Source of the DNA: Candidatus Magnetocorallium paracelense
Lineage (GTDB): Bacteria; Nitrospirota; Thermodesulfovibrionia; Thermodesulfovibrionales; Magnetobacteriaceae
DNA: 64,000 nt
Reading direction: 5' to 3'
Assembly (NCBI GenBank): GCA_029001845.1
Contig: JAREWP010000095.1
Span: 1-64,000 of the forward strand
Below the pieces are notes generated by a model, which was given only the letters and a program-made list of their open reading frames with translations, was not told where the DNA came from and ran no database searches. Below are positions 8,558 through 18,312 of this stretch, one piece after another. The position numbers and the translations under genes were made by a program. Every line of letters begins with the position of its first letter. Positions within the stretch are counted from its first letter, which is position 1.

Positions 8558-9622
8558 TTACAATATTTCCAACTTTCTTGAAAGGCTTGTCAATATTTTA
8601 GCCTTTTTTTCTTTTACCATGACCATATCTTCTATCCTCACTCCGCCTACATCAGGGATATAAATACCCGGTTCGATAGTAAAAACCATGCCGACTTCGG
8701 CATAGGTTTTACTTCCCCTTTCCGATACATGGGGAATTTCATGGACATCCATTCCGACTCCGTGGCCCGTGGCGTGTCCGAAATAGTCGCCATAGCCGGC
8801 TTTTTTTATAATATCGCGGGCAAAGGAATCTATCTGCTTCATCGACACACCCTGAGTGACTCCGGCGGCAGCCTCTCTGTTGGCTTTGCGCACTGTTTCA
8901 TAGATATCCTTTTTTTTACCGACCTCTTCTCCATGTAAGATAAAAGTTCTTGTCATATCGGAGAAATACCCGTTATACTCGGCGCCCCAGTCTATAATTA
9001 CAAAATCCCCTGATTCCAGTTTTTTGTCAGTATGTCCGGCATGGGGAAGAGCCGAATTTTTTCCGGAAGCTACAATCGTATCGAAGGCAGGCTTATAAAC
9101 TCCCAATTGTCTCATATTTTCCTCAAGTCTCAGAGCGATGGATCTTTCGGAATTTCCCGCCTTTATATAAGGCTTTGTTTCAAGAAAAGCTCTCTCCGCC
9201 CTGCTAACCGCTTCCTCAATATTGGCCAATTCTTCTTTATCTTTAAGGGCCCTCAGCTTTTCCACAATCTCTTTCATCGGAGCCGGTTGAAGGGTTGTTG
9301 AGAGAGCCTTGTATGTTCTGTACGAAATTGTATCTTCCGGAACAACTCTTTTAATCCCCAGTTTTTTTATGTAATTCTTTATAAACCGGATACTGTCTCC
9401 CTTTGTAATAACCACATCGAAACCTGAAACTTCACGGTCGGACTGCTCTTTATACCTGAAATCGGTAAAAAATGCATCTCTCTTGTCGGATAGCAATAAA
9501 AAGCCCGACGAACCGGTAAAACCTGTCAGGTACCGGATATTTTTCAAATTCGTTATCAGAAATGCAACATTCGAATTTTTAATTATATCTCTTTTAAGTC
9601 TTTCTACTCTCGAAGTATTCAT
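8558..9622 (-). CDS. Xaa-Pro aminopeptidase/dipeptidase (M24 family)
   Basis: A 354-residue cytoplasmic pita-bread metallopeptidase that releases the residue before proline. Residues 1-130 form the creatinase-like N-terminal domain (IRYLTGFTGSSG). The catalytic domain shows the two-metal ligands: Asp in IIDWGAEYNGYFSDMTRTF, His in GHATGHGVG, and Glu in FTIEPGIYI and VRIEDMV. Its placement directly before efp is the classic pepP/pepQ-efp pairing in many bacteria. It overlaps the upstream TPR gene by 29 bp. Confidence 0.93.
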   Translation of the reverse strand: MNTSRVERLKRDIIKNSNVAFLITNLKNIRYLTGFTGSSGFLLLSDKRDAFFTDFRYKEQSDREVSGFDVVITKGDSIRFIKNYIKKLGIKRVVPEDTISYRTYKALSTTLQPAPMKEIVEKLRALKDKEELANIEEAVSRAERAFLETKPYIKAGNSERSIALRLEENMRQLGVYKPAFDTIVASGKNSALPHAGHTDKKLESGDFVIIDWGAEYNGYFSDMTRTFILHGEEVGKKKDIYETVRKANREAAAGVTQGVSMKQIDSFARDIIKKAGYGDYFGHATGHGVGMDVHEIPHVSERGSKTYAEVGMVFTIEPGIYIPDVGGVRIEDMVMVKEKKAKILTSLSRKLEIL

Positions 9623-11150
9623 TTCGTCTCCTTAATATCCCGTACAGAAAATTCTCATATCTGTTTATAATGGCAAGACTGTCTTTCTCGTTTACCTTTT
9701 TTTTGATGTTCTCTATGAGCCCTTTGATTTGGCTGTCTTTCGGATGTTCCGCCAGAAGCTTCTCACAGGCTGTTACCGCGTCCAGAAGTCTTCCGCTGTT
9801 TATTAAAGTTTCTACTTCATCAAGCCTGTATTTCTCGATACCCTCTCTATCTTCTTCATTGCCTGTAATATATTCACTTTTAGGCCCGGTTGTATCGGTA
9901 GCGGGAATATCGGGGCCATAAGATTCCCCCGACTCATTTGCCTCCAATGTTTCGAATGATGTGTTATCAATATCGTTATCGTAATTTCTGCTTTGAGTAC
10001 GTATAGATTCATCCGAATCAGGCTCCGTGATATCGGATGCAGGAAATGAACGTAACGCCTCTGTTTCCAGGGTCTCAAAAGGTATCTCGTCAATCTCTCC
10101 ATCATGACTCTCCTGAACTGCATTTAAAGGCGAGGCAGAATCAAATATTGCAATTTCGTCGGATAGAGATTTTGTATCATTGTCTCCCTCAAGCTCCTCA
10201 AATGGGATTTCGTCATCTGTCGACTCTTCCAGTTCGTCCCACTCTATGGCGTCTTCATTATCAACAAAGTCGTGGTCGATCGGTTCTGTATCGGGAATCT
10301 CTGAAGATTCTGTGTCCGCTTCTTCAGGTTCACTCAAATCCTCTGATTCATTGAAGTCATCCATATCTCCATTGTCACCGTCATAATCGACTGATTCCGA
10401 AGCCATTTCACCGGTAGCGGTAAAATTATTGTCTGCGCCGGTAACGTCGATTTCAAGTTCAACGGAATCATCTTCGGAATATTGCGTTTCAGATAACCAA
10501 TCAGACTCCCTGTCGTCACTTTTCTCCTCAGTATATACTTCTTCTTCCTTATTATAAAGAAGCTGCGTCTCTCCGGTTAACCCCTCTTCCGGATCACCGG
10601 CGTCATCACCTGCCGGTGCGCCTTCTTCCCGGATTTCTTCTCCCTCTCTGTTTTCATTGCTGTTACGCATTTTCTCTATATCAATACTCTCTACATCGTT
10701 GTCATCGATTTCGTTAAATTCAGTTCCTCTCTTACTATCATACGATACCAACGTTCTCAATGCAGCGGATGCGACTTCATCATAGGGATTGATAAAGAGT
10801 ATATTTCTGTAAGACTCCTCGGTCTTTTCAATATCTCCAATGGAATTATACAGAGCGGACAATTTTTTATGCGCAAGAAGATGCGTAGGGACTCTCTCTA
10901 CAACTCGTTCGAATTCATCAATCGCTTTATCGAGAAGTCCCATTCCAAGATAAAGTTTGCCAAGGGCCATATTTGCATTAAAATTGTCCGGATATTGAGA
11001 TGTACATGTTTTAAGAGTCTCCACTGCTTTCTCCGGCATATCTTTTGCTATGTACTTTTCTGCAAGAGTAAGTAACTCCACAGGATCCAAAGGCTTGGAA
11101 AACCTTTTTTTTATCTTTTCGAAAATACTACGCATAGGATATTCAGGCAT
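9594..11150 (-). CDS. TPR protein with a long acidic central region
   Basis: A 518-residue protein with an N-terminal TPR array (residues about 20-145, repeats such as NFNANMALGKLYLGMGLLD and KLSALYNSIGDIEKTEES). About 280 residues follow that are very rich in Asp, Glu and Ser with little predicted structure (about 150-430), then a short C-terminal helical repeat (AVTACEKLLAEHPKDSQIK). No catalytic motif is visible. It is the first gene of the pepP-efp-accB-accC-thiE run and overlaps pepP by 29 bp. The start is uncertain: the ATG at 11150 and another at 11135 both lack a clear ribosome-binding site. It may be a protein-interaction scaffold. No further function can be read. Confidence 0.8.
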   Translation of the reverse strand: MPEYPMRSIFEKIKKRFSKPLDPVELLTLAEKYIAKDMPEKAVETLKTCTSQYPDNFNANMALGKLYLGMGLLDKAIDEFERVVERVPTHLLAHKKLSALYNSIGDIEKTEESYRNILFINPYDEVASAALRTLVSYDSKRGTEFNEIDDNDVESIDIEKMRNSNENREGEEIREEGAPAGDDAGDPEEGLTGETQLLYNKEEEVYTEEKSDDRESDWLSETQYSEDDSVELEIDVTGADNNFTATGEMASESVDYDGDNGDMDDFNESEDLSEPEEADTESSEIPDTEPIDHDFVDNEDAIEWDELEESTDDEIPFEELEGDNDTKSLSDEIAIFDSASPLNAVQESHDGEIDEIPFETLETEALRSFPASDITEPDSDESIRTQSRNYDNDIDNTSFETLEANESGESYGPDIPATDTTGPKSEYITGNEEDREGIEKYRLDEVETLINSGRLLDAVTACEKLLAEHPKDSQIKGLIENIKKKVNEKDSLAIINRYENFLYGILRRRNEYFESRKT

Positions 11151-11396
11151 ACAGACGGAAGACCAAAAGGAAAAGGGGGTGCTATACTGAGTGCAGTTAA
11201 ATGGTTTTACGCCTTTAATTGATTTTTTTTAGTCACAGATTTATATTGATTCTAAACAGGCATAGCCGGAACCAAACACGTTATAGGGCATAAGGCAACA
11301 GGCGTTAAAAAATATTGTGTATATTTTCATTCATAAGCGACTAAAGCATGTTTTTAAATTACAATAGCAAAAAACTCCTCTATTAAAAAAACACGC

Positions 11397-12569
11397 TCAT
11401 CTTCTCAAGGCAACGACTCTGTCTAAAATGGCATGGGCGACTTCTTTCTTGGTCATTTGAGGCAGATGTTCTTCCTTATCTCCCGTCATTATCGTTACAA
11501 TATTTGTGTCTACATCGAAACCGGCGCCTTCCTGTGTTACATCATTAAATACTATCATATCGAGATTCTTACTTATCATTTTACCTCTTGCCCTGTCGAT
11601 GTCTCTTCCTGTTTCTGCAGAAAAACCGACAATCGTCATGTTTTTCTTTTTCATAGCAATATTTTTAATGATATCTCTGTTTTTAACGAGATTAAGGGAG
11701 AGGATGTCCGACTTATCCACCTTAACATTTGAGACATTGCTGCACCTGAAATCTGCAACTGCTGCAGACATGATTATTACATTGCACTGCGATAAATTTT
11801 CATTAACCGCTCTTTCCATCTGCTCCGATGTTTCGATACCAATATACTGAATTCCCTTTATGGATTTTAAGCAGTTCGGTCCGCTGATTAATATGACATC
11901 GGCTCCTCTCATATAAGCGGCTTCGGCAAGGGCGAATCCCATTTTACCTGAAGAACGGTTGGAAATAAATCGTACTGGGTCTATAAATTCCCTTGTAGGC
12001 CCTGCTGTAACTATAATTTTTAATCCCTGTAAATCTTTTTCGTGTAATGCTTTTTTTAATGTATCTACAATAGTCTCTACAGCGGCCATTCTCCCTATTC
12101 CTTCCTCTCCGCAGGCAAGATGACCCGATTCGGGAGCGACCTCTATAAAGCCCTTTGATTTCAGATATTGCAGTTTATCGGTAAATATCTCATTTGAGTA
12201 CATTCGCCAATTCATGGCAGGAGCAACGATTTTTATCTTATTAAAGGCAAGAGCAAGGGATAAGAGAAGATTATCGGCAATACCGGAGGCCATCTTTGAT
12301 ATCGTGTTACCTGTGGCAGGAGCTATCAATAGTGCATCAGCTTCTCTTACAAGATCGATATGGGCAAATGGAGGATCAAAGAGGTTGCAAAAGACAGGGT
12401 GCTCGGAAGCAATTTCCAATGAAAGAGGTGTAACGAAACGTCCGGCGGCCTCGGTAATGACAGAGCGTACGTCGACACCTTCTTTCTTAATTTCCCGAAC
12501 CAGGTCGGGCGCTTTATAAGCTGCCACGCTTCCTGTTATGCCGACAATCACCCTTTTATTTTTAAGCAT
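11397..12569 (-). CDS. coaBC: Bifunctional phosphopantothenoylcysteine decarboxylase / phosphopantothenate-cysteine ligase
   Basis: A 390-residue fusion enzyme of coenzyme A synthesis. The CoaC flavoprotein half (residues 1-185) has the N-terminal [11 protein letters not shown], the substrate clamp APAMNWRMY near 115-123 and the catalytic-Cys region [14 protein letters not shown]. The CoaB half (about 187-390) has [18 protein letters not shown] and the SSGKMG signature, plus MSAAVADF. Both active sites look complete. It starts 14 bp after the rpoZ stop in the conserved gmk-rpoZ-coaBC order. Confidence 0.96.
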   Translation of the reverse strand: MLKNKRVIVGITGSVAAYKAPDLVREIKKEGVDVRSVITEAAGRFVTPLSLEIASEHPVFCNLFDPPFAHIDLVREADALLIAPATGNTISKMASGIADNLLLSLALAFNKIKIVAPAMNWRMYSNEIFTDKLQYLKSKGFIEVAPESGHLACGEEGIGRMAAVETIVDTLKKALHEKDLQGLKIIVTAGPTREFIDPVRFISNRSSGKMGFALAEAAYMRGADVILISGPNCLKSIKGIQYIGIETSEQMERAVNENLSQCNVIIMSAAVADFRCSNVSNVKVDKSDILSLNLVKNRDIIKNIAMKKKNMTIVGFSAETGRDIDRARGKMISKNLDMIVFNDVTQEGAGFDVDTNIVTIMTGDKEEHLPQMTKKEVAHAILDRVVALRR

Positions 12570-12583
12570 TAAGCTGCTCGAAT

Positions 12584-13261
12584 TTAATCGGTTTCACCCT
12601 CTGCTTCCATGTCGTTTCTATCCTCACTCACTTCAGAGTCAAATGCTCCGTAGTTGCTCTCTTCCGTTGCACTCTCTTCAAAACTTGCAGGGTTGGAAGT
12701 TTCTTCCTCAAACGTTTCGCTTTCAGAGCTACTGTTCTCGGAATCTTCGCTGTTATCGAAGTCATTTCTGTAGTCGGAGTCTTCGCTGTCGTCGGATGTT
12801 TCTTCATCTGTATACTCCTTCATTGCAGATTCAATAACTTCGGACTCCCTTCTGGTCCTCTCTTCCGACGTTTCACCGGCCTCGCCGGTTATGACGAATA
12901 AATCGTCGATTTGAGACTTCTGGGGGTCGTCTTTTTCGTTTAAATAAAATTTCAGATCCTTTTCAAGCTCGGAGAGATCCTCCTGTTCAGTAGCTCTCTT
13001 TTTCTCTTCGAGAAATCTCTTGTAATCCATTTTTCTGGCATTTTCATTAGCCTGTTTGGCCTCTTCTCCGGTTATGTATTCAAGAGTTTCGGCAACGGCT
13101 TCCTCTATGGCGATTGTGGTTACTTTTTTCGATTTCGTCTGTATTTTGGGTTTACTGTCGCCGACAAGCTCCTTAGCCCTTTGAGATACTATATTAATAA
13201 GCCTGAAGCGTCCGTCTATATCCGTTTTCTCCAGCTCAATGGGTGAAGAAAGAACATCCAT
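12584..13261 (-). CDS. rpoZ: RNA polymerase omega subunit with long acidic C-terminal tail
   Basis: Residues about 13-70 match the omega subunit, which helps fold beta-prime and bind ppGpp: RFRLINIVSQRAKEL, then AIEEAVAETLEYITGEEA. Gene order (gmk, rpoZ, coaBC) confirms the identity. Unusually the protein is 225 residues instead of about 70-100. The extra part has a charged helical segment (about 75-125) and a tail (about 145-225) composed mainly of Asp, Glu, Ser and Asn. The ATG at 13261 has a perfect AAGGAGG upstream (complement of 13267-13273). The tail lies in one open frame with normal codon texture, so it is not a frameshift artefact as far as I can see. Confidence 0.88.
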   Translation of the reverse strand: MDVLSSPIELEKTDIDGRFRLINIVSQRAKELVGDSKPKIQTKSKKVTTIAIEEAVAETLEYITGEEAKQANENARKMDYKRFLEEKKRATEQEDLSELEKDLKFYLNEKDDPQKSQIDDLFVITGEAGETSEERTRRESEVIESAMKEYTDEETSDDSEDSDYRNDFDNSEDSENSSSESETFEEETSNPASFEESATEESNYGAFDSEVSEDRNDMEAEGETD

Positions 13262-13420
13262 TTTAACCTCCTTTATAACTTTAATTTGTAAATTCTCGAT
13301 AAGCCAATATCTGACAAAGGGGCAGGTTATAATTCAATAAAGCCCCGGCCTTTTGAGAAGGTATGTTGATTTTTCATAATTGCTTTATTTGCTTCAGCCT
13401 TAAAATCTAAACACTCAACT

Positions 13421-13553
13421 CAATGTCTTTAACTTAAGGAGCAAAGCACCATCCGCCTTCATCGGCTAAACTCGAAGGCTCCGCTTCGCTGCGCCTTCTC
13501 AAAGATGACCCGCTTCCGTCGGAAGGTCCTTCACCCTTTAAGTTAATGGTATT
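13421..13553 (+). mobile_element. 133-bp MITE-like element, copy 2
   Basis: Same element and orientation as copy 1, exactly 133 bp. It is flanked by an 11-bp direct repeat AACACTCAACT at 13410-13420 and 13554-13564. It sits between rpoZ and gmk. Its right end supplies the first two bases of the present gmk stop codon (minus strand TAA at 13554-13552), so insertion changed the 3' end of gmk. The inverted ends and internal stem would form a long hairpin in the gmk-rpoZ transcript. Confidence 0.88.
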
Positions 13554-14196
13554 AACACTCAACTGTTAAAAAAGCTTCTTTTATCCAGTGCTCGTCCAGA
13601 TTTTCTCTTCTCATGCCTGCCGCCAGGATAATGGTTTCAAGTTCGCTCACGGCATTTTTAAGATTATCGTTCATTATGACATAATCGTAAAATATATAAT
13701 CTTTTATCTCGTCTTTGGCTTTGTCCAGCCTCCTTTTTATTGTTTCCCCGGAATCGGTTCCTCTTTTGTTCAATCGTTCCGACAACTCCTTTATTGAAGG
13801 GGGAAGTATAAAAATAAAGGAGGTGTTCGGAAACATACCTCCCTCTTTCTCAATTCTCTCTCTTATCTGTCCTGCACCCTGAGTATCAATGTCCAGCAGT
13901 ACGTCTTTACCTTTATCGAGAAGTGACTTAATTCTCTTTGCCGATGTACCGTAATAATTGCCGTGAACCTCCGCCCATTCGAGGAATTCATTCCTTTTTA
14001 TCATACTTTTGAATTCATCGGTTTCGATAAATGAGTAATCTACATGATCGACTTCACCCTTCCTGGGGCTTCTTGTCGTATATGATACCGACTCCTCGAG
14101 ATTGATGAACTTCTCTTTCAGTCTCCAACATATTGTTGACTTGCCTGTTCCGGAGGGCGCCGAAATTATGAAAAGATGACCTTTGTTTTTTCTCAT
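13552..14196 (-). CDS. gmk: Guanylate kinase
   Basis: Guanylate kinase (214 residues) phosphorylates GMP to GDP. The P-loop SAPSGTGKST is at residues 12-21. The GMP-binding region has SVSYTTRSPRKGEVDHVDY, then LEWAEVHGNYYGT, and the LID contains NKRGTDSGETIKRR. Length is slightly above the usual 200-207. The start overlaps the yicC stop by 4 bp. The stop codon is created by the inserted 133-bp element. Without the insertion the frame would run on for about 27 codons to a stop at 13330-13328. The catalytic domain is complete either way. Confidence 0.96.
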   Translation of the reverse strand: MRKNKGHLFIISAPSGTGKSTICWRLKEKFINLEESVSYTTRSPRKGEVDHVDYSFIETDEFKSMIKRNEFLEWAEVHGNYYGTSAKRIKSLLDKGKDVLLDIDTQGAGQIRERIEKEGGMFPNTSFIFILPPSIKELSERLNKRGTDSGETIKRRLDKAKDEIKDYIFYDYVIMNDNLKNAVSELETIILAAGMRRENLDEHWIKEAFLTVEC

Positions 14197-15044
14197 TGTA
14201 TGTTTTGTATCTGCTCTCTGAGCTTTTCCACAAGGTTTTTAAAATCCACAACCAGGGCATTGATCAGATATTCGTCAGCTTTGGATGATATTGTATTTGA
14301 CTCTCTGTTGAGCTCCTGTAATATAAAATCCAGTTTTCTTCCTATTTTATCACTATTGGACAAGTTTTTTCTGAATTCGCTTAAATGACTTTTAATCCTC
14401 GTTATCTCTTCGGTAACATCGCCTCTTTGAGCGAGAAAAGCAGCTTCCTGCAACAGCCTCGGCTCCAAAGTTCCCGTGTCACCGAGTAGTTCTCTTATCT
14501 TCGTACGGACTTTATCCAACATCTTTTCTGAAAGATCTGCACTGCAAGACTCTATCTTTTCTATTGTCATATCCATGGAATCGAGATAGGACGCTATCTC
14601 TCCATATAGTGTTTCTCCTTCTTTTGCTCTCATCTCTTTAAGCTTCTCAACGGCGCAGTCAAAGACTTCTATCACTATATCCTCTCCGATAACGGCCGGT
14701 TCGCTTTTACTAAATGAATCCTTAAATTGAAGAACTGTATCTATTGTAATATCTCCGTCAAGGTTACAGGATTCCCTGGCCTCTTTTAATTGTTCTGAAA
14801 TTCTTGAAATAAATTCGGTATTCACTGAAATTTCGGACGCTGTTTCCTGAGCCATAGAGATCAAAACGTCTATATGACCTCTGTGAAAGTGCTGCTTTAA
14901 TACACCTCTGAGACGCATATCCAGCTCTGTGGGTATATTGTTTCCCTTTATATTTATATTGAGGTAACGATGGTTCAAAGATCTCAGCTCCACTGTACAC
15001 CCCTCTTTCTCGCAGGAACCGAATCCGGTCATACTCTGTATCAT
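14193..15044 (-). CDS. yicC: YicC family endoribonuclease
   Basis: A 283-residue YicC-family protein, now linked to RNA cleavage in E. coli. The N-terminal signature IQSMTGFG and SLNHRYL (residues 2-30) and the C-terminal signature GRKLDFILQELNRESNTISSK (given here as two joined motifs) are both present. The latter contains the conserved acidic residues. Length is typical (about 290). The ATG at 15044 has an AAGGAG upstream. It forms the head of the yicC-gmk-rpoZ-coaBC operon, an order kept in many bacteria. Confidence 0.93.
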   Translation of the reverse strand: MIQSMTGFGSCEKEGCTVELRSLNHRYLNINIKGNNIPTELDMRLRGVLKQHFHRGHIDVLISMAQETASEISVNTEFISRISEQLKEARESCNLDGDITIDTVLQFKDSFSKSEPAVIGEDIVIEVFDCAVEKLKEMRAKEGETLYGEIASYLDSMDMTIEKIESCSADLSEKMLDKVRTKIRELLGDTGTLEPRLLQEAAFLAQRGDVTEEITRIKSHLSEFRKNLSNSDKIGRKLDFILQELNRESNTISSKADEYLINALVVDFKNLVEKLREQIQNIQ

Positions 15045-15265
15045 ATTTTCTCCTTCACGTCAATACAAGAAATATTACCAAAAAAGAGGGGAATATCTCA
15101 ATAAGACAAATGCAATTACTAATTTACTTGTAGTAATAAGGTAACAGCACCCATTTACTGAAGTAACCATCTCCAGGCAGGAAGCACTACAGCCTTTTTA
15201 TCCTTGCAGAGAAATAAGCAGTAAGACAGTTAAGAGTGTTTTAAATATAGACAAAGTCGAAAAAA

Positions 15266-17398
15266 TCAGTAGTATGAAAAAACAGACGCTGTCGTAGATT
15301 TATTTTTGTAAACAGGAATTACTCTGACACCGTTTTCGGCCTGTTGGCATACAACGGCAAAGATGTCGTCGGCCTCACCATTAATTTCGAACTCGGCGGA
15401 AAATGTAGTCGCTGTCAGTCCAAAACTATCTGCAATATCCGATGCCCGGTAAAGATTTGTAGAGCTTCTCTCTATATCCTTCAGACTTCCGCTGTACACC
15501 TGACCATCATCGGTCCTGACAATTACGGACACTTCGGCGTTGCTGCTCTCTGACCAGTTATTAATCTTTATAAATGTATTGTAATCGGGTGAAGTATTTA
15601 AATATGGAGTGATCAACTTAATCGGTTTGCTTGTATTCTCTTTATCGGCTCTGTAAACAGGTATCACTCTCTGACCACTTGTTGTATTCATGATACTTAC
15701 GCCATGAACATCGTCGAGCTCGCCGTTGCGCAGTAAAAGTCGCACGGCAAAGGCGCTGCCTGTTAAATCCGCATTTTCAGTCAACACATCGGAATAGATT
15801 ATCAGTGTTTTATCCTGAGTAATTTCAGCAATACCTGCTATTGTTTTCCTCTCGCCATAGTCGCTCATTAACTCAACATCCAGCGTGATTGTCGTAAATC
15901 CCGTATTGGAGATTTTGATAAAACTCTTATAATCATCGCCTCTGTTGAGATAGGGTATAACGAGTATCGGCATAGAAGGCGGCGGTGCGATACCTGTCTG
16001 GGTAACATCGAAGGTTTCTTCTGCTATTGTCATTGTTCCTGCCCGTGAATAGATATCTGTATTTTCCGTAACACGAAAGTCGACATACCCGTCTCCGTAT
16101 CCTTCGGTTTCCGATGTCAGCTCTATCCATGTATCGTTGCTGACAGCACTCCAGGCGCACGAGGGGTCAGTCGTGGTTATTGTTATCCTCACTCCCTCTC
16201 CTCCGTCACTGTCAAATGACTGAGACAGAGGGTCTATTTCATAGGAGCATGAGATTTCAACATTTTCCTCTCTTCTTCCGCTGTGAGATTCGTCATGTCT
16301 GAACATTGGCCATGCCGATTTGGACAGCCCTCCGGAGTCTCCGTTTATAGAGTATATATGGTTATCCCTTGAGCCGACATAGATCGTACTGTCAGGTGCG
16401 ATTACAGGAGAGGAGTGTATCTGGTCTTCGGTAAGATACTTCCATTTTTCACTTCCGTCACTGTTTAATGCATAAAGATATTTATCCCATGATCCGAAGT
16501 AAACAGTCCTGTCCGCGCCGACAGCAGGGGTTGAAGTTACGGCACCGCCGGTAAGGAACTTCCACTGTTCCGTACCATCCGGATTTATGGCATATAAGTA
16601 GTTATCCAGAGAGCCTATATAAATTGTTCCGTCAATACCGATGGCAGGGGAAGATTCCACACTCCCTCCGGTAAGAAACCTCCACCTTTCGGTACCGTCG
16701 GGATTTAAGGAATAGAGATAGTTATCAGATGAAGCAATATAGATATTTCCATCCAAGTCCTCCGCCGGGGAGGAAAAAATAAGCCCTCCTGTACGGAATC
16801 TCCATTTCTCTGTTCCGTCACTGTTGATTGCATATAAATAACTATCTAAAGAACCGATATAAATAGTCCCGTCAAGGCTTATGGCAGGTGATGAATCAAT
16901 ACCTCCGGCCGTAAGAAAACTCCATTTTTTAGTGCCGTCAGGGTTGATGGCGTAAAAGTAATCATCAAGTGAACCAATATAGATAGTACCGTCAACTCCT
17001 ATGGCAGGAGAAGAAGAGATCAGATTGTCTGTAAGAAATTTCCATTTCTCCGTGCCATCGGGATTTATTGCATAGAGATAGTTGTCCCATGAGCCTACAT
17101 AAATCGTTCCGTCCTGAGAAATCGCAGGAGAGGAGTCAATGTGCCCGCCTGTAGGGAATGTCCCTTTCGCACTGTCCTCGGGCACGATTTCAGAATAGAA
17201 GGCATAGACGTGATTGTCCCAGGAACCGACATAAATGGTTCCGTCAGTGTCTATGGCAGGAGAGGAGTCGACTCTACCGCCTGTGGGAAACCTCCAGGCT
17301 AATTCCCCGGGAACGATTTCTGCTTCGGCAACAAAAGTGATAATAAGTAAAACGAAAAAAAATAAAAGCAGCGATTTAAGCGGTATTATATTATTCAT
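15266..17398 (-). CDS. Exported eight-blade PQQ-like beta-propeller protein with BACON-like domain
   Basis: A 710-residue secreted protein. A signal peptide covers residues 1-26. Residues about 32-365 hold eight copies of a 40-residue PQQ/BamB-like blade with the core SSPAIGxDGTIYIGSxDNYLYAINPDGTEKW (shown as a pattern), ending in a WPMFRHD motif. About 378-465 is a BACON/Ig-like beta domain (WSAVSNDTWIEL). Two related beta domains of about 110 residues follow (both begin with I-PYLN and end with RVIPVY). No quinone or metal site is evident. It is probably a periplasmic or surface interaction protein. Blades 3-7 are nearly identical, suggesting recent duplication. No Shine-Dalgarno is clear before the ATG. 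Confidence 0.82.
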   Translation of the reverse strand: MNNIIPLKSLLLFFFVLLIITFVAEAEIVPGELAWRFPTGGRVDSSPAIDTDGTIYVGSWDNHVYAFYSEIVPEDSAKGTFPTGGHIDSSPAISQDGTIYVGSWDNYLYAINPDGTEKWKFLTDNLISSSPAIGVDGTIYIGSLDDYFYAINPDGTKKWSFLTAGGIDSSPAISLDGTIYIGSLDSYLYAINSDGTEKWRFRTGGLIFSSPAEDLDGNIYIASSDNYLYSLNPDGTERWRFLTGGSVESSPAIGIDGTIYIGSLDNYLYAINPDGTEQWKFLTGGAVTSTPAVGADRTVYFGSWDKYLYALNSDGSEKWKYLTEDQIHSSPVIAPDSTIYVGSRDNHIYSINGDSGGLSKSAWPMFRHDESHSGRREENVEISCSYEIDPLSQSFDSDGGEGVRITITTTDPSCAWSAVSNDTWIELTSETEGYGDGYVDFRVTENTDIYSRAGTMTIAEETFDVTQTGIAPPPSMPILVIPYLNRGDDYKSFIKISNTGFTTITLDVELMSDYGERKTIAGIAEITQDKTLIIYSDVLTENADLTGSAFAVRLLLRNGELDDVHGVSIMNTTSGQRVIPVYRADKENTSKPIKLITPYLNTSPDYNTFIKINNWSESSNAEVSVIVRTDDGQVYSGSLKDIERSSTNLYRASDIADSFGLTATTFSAEFEINGEADDIFAVVCQQAENGVRVIPVYKNKSTTASVFSYY
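16280..17330. repeat. Tandem ~120-bp coding repeats (propeller blades)
   Basis: Eight head-to-tail units of about 120 bp inside the propeller gene. The recurring words TATAAATAGT/ATAGATAGTACCGTC and CTCCATTTTT...CCGTC appear every 120 bp from about 16400 to 17130. The high identity among the central units makes this stretch prone to recombination and assembly collapse. Confidence 0.8.
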
Positions 17399-17688
17399 AT
17401 TTTAATAGTAGCACATAAAAGCGTTTCCGGGCAATCTGATATTACTCTGATAATATAGTGTTATTCATCACTGTTCATATGAGAATAAGCTGTTAAATGG
17501 AAACTTCTTTAGAACATGGGAGTGGTGAGATCAAATTATCACAGAAAAATTTTGAAAAATTGAGAGAAAATTAAAGAGGATAGTGAGATGATATTATATC
17601 AACAGTTCAATGGGGCGGATGGAAGAATGAGAAATATCCACAAAAATTCAGCTATAATTTAGTCATCAATGTTGTTTGTTTGTGTCTG

Positions 17689-18312
17689 CTACAGAGTTTT
17701 TTTTGCCAACTCTAACATTTTATCTAAGAGTTCTTTTAAGTGCGGACATTTGTGATATGCAATTTTCGGATCCAGTTTTCCAAAAAGTTCTTTTCCATTT
17801 ACAACTTTTTTATATGACCGTCCCATACACTTAGAATAAAGACGCTCAAGTAAGCTTGATGGAGGCTCATTAAAATTTACCGCTTCAGGTTCTCTAATTT
17901 TTTTCGGAAAGACATTTCTAACAATAGAAGGGAAAATATCCGGTTGACTCAGGAGCCATGCTTCTACTTCATGGACTGCGAAAAATTGAAAAAATTTTGG
18001 ATGATCGACTTTATTTTCGATATCGTTCTTAGCCCATTCATAACGTTTGTTTAATCCTGATAGATGATTGGGATAAAAGGTCGGACCATATAAATCCAAT
18101 AATGAAATAACAGCAATAATTTTATCTGATTGCGGTCCGTTTAAGTGCATTTTTGCTTTCATGGGGACATCTTTTAGCAATTCAGCCCACCCCTCAAAGC
18201 GTACAGTTTTAATGCCGACAGGAGAATCTAATACCGGATCAAGCCATTTTTTGAGAAACTTAGGCAATGCCTTGTCTTCTGTATAGCCTTCTACGAAAAG
18301 AACAAACCTCAT
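17689..18312 (-). CDS. DUF4276-like TOPRIM protein, partner of the AAA ATPase
   Basis: A 207-residue protein resembling DUF4276, a family thought to have a TOPRIM-like nuclease fold. EGYTE at residues 8-12 (E8 the expected first acidic site), LLDLYG with D73, and HEVEAWLL with E115/E117 are the visible acidic motifs. It overlaps the upstream ATPase gene by 4 bp (ATGA), so the two are translationally coupled. ATPase-TOPRIM pairs (OLD/Gabija-like logic) are common in antiphage and conflict systems. Antiviral function here is inference. No neighbouring defence gene or integrase is visible. Confidence 0.75.
   Translation of the reverse strand: MRFVLFVEGYTEDKALPKFLKKWLDPVLDSPVGIKTVRFEGWAELLKDVPMKAKMHLNGPQSDKIIAVISLLDLYGPTFYPNHLSGLNKRYEWAKNDIENKVDHPKFFQFFAVHEVEAWLLSQPDIFPSIVRNVFPKKIREPEAVNFNEPPSSLLERLYSKCMGRSYKKVVNGKELFGKLDPKIAYHKCPHLKELLDKMLELAKKTL

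Noticed and set aside
16280-17330. Repeat array as non-coding satellite
   Set aside because: The 120-bp period is in frame and encodes PQQ-like blades.
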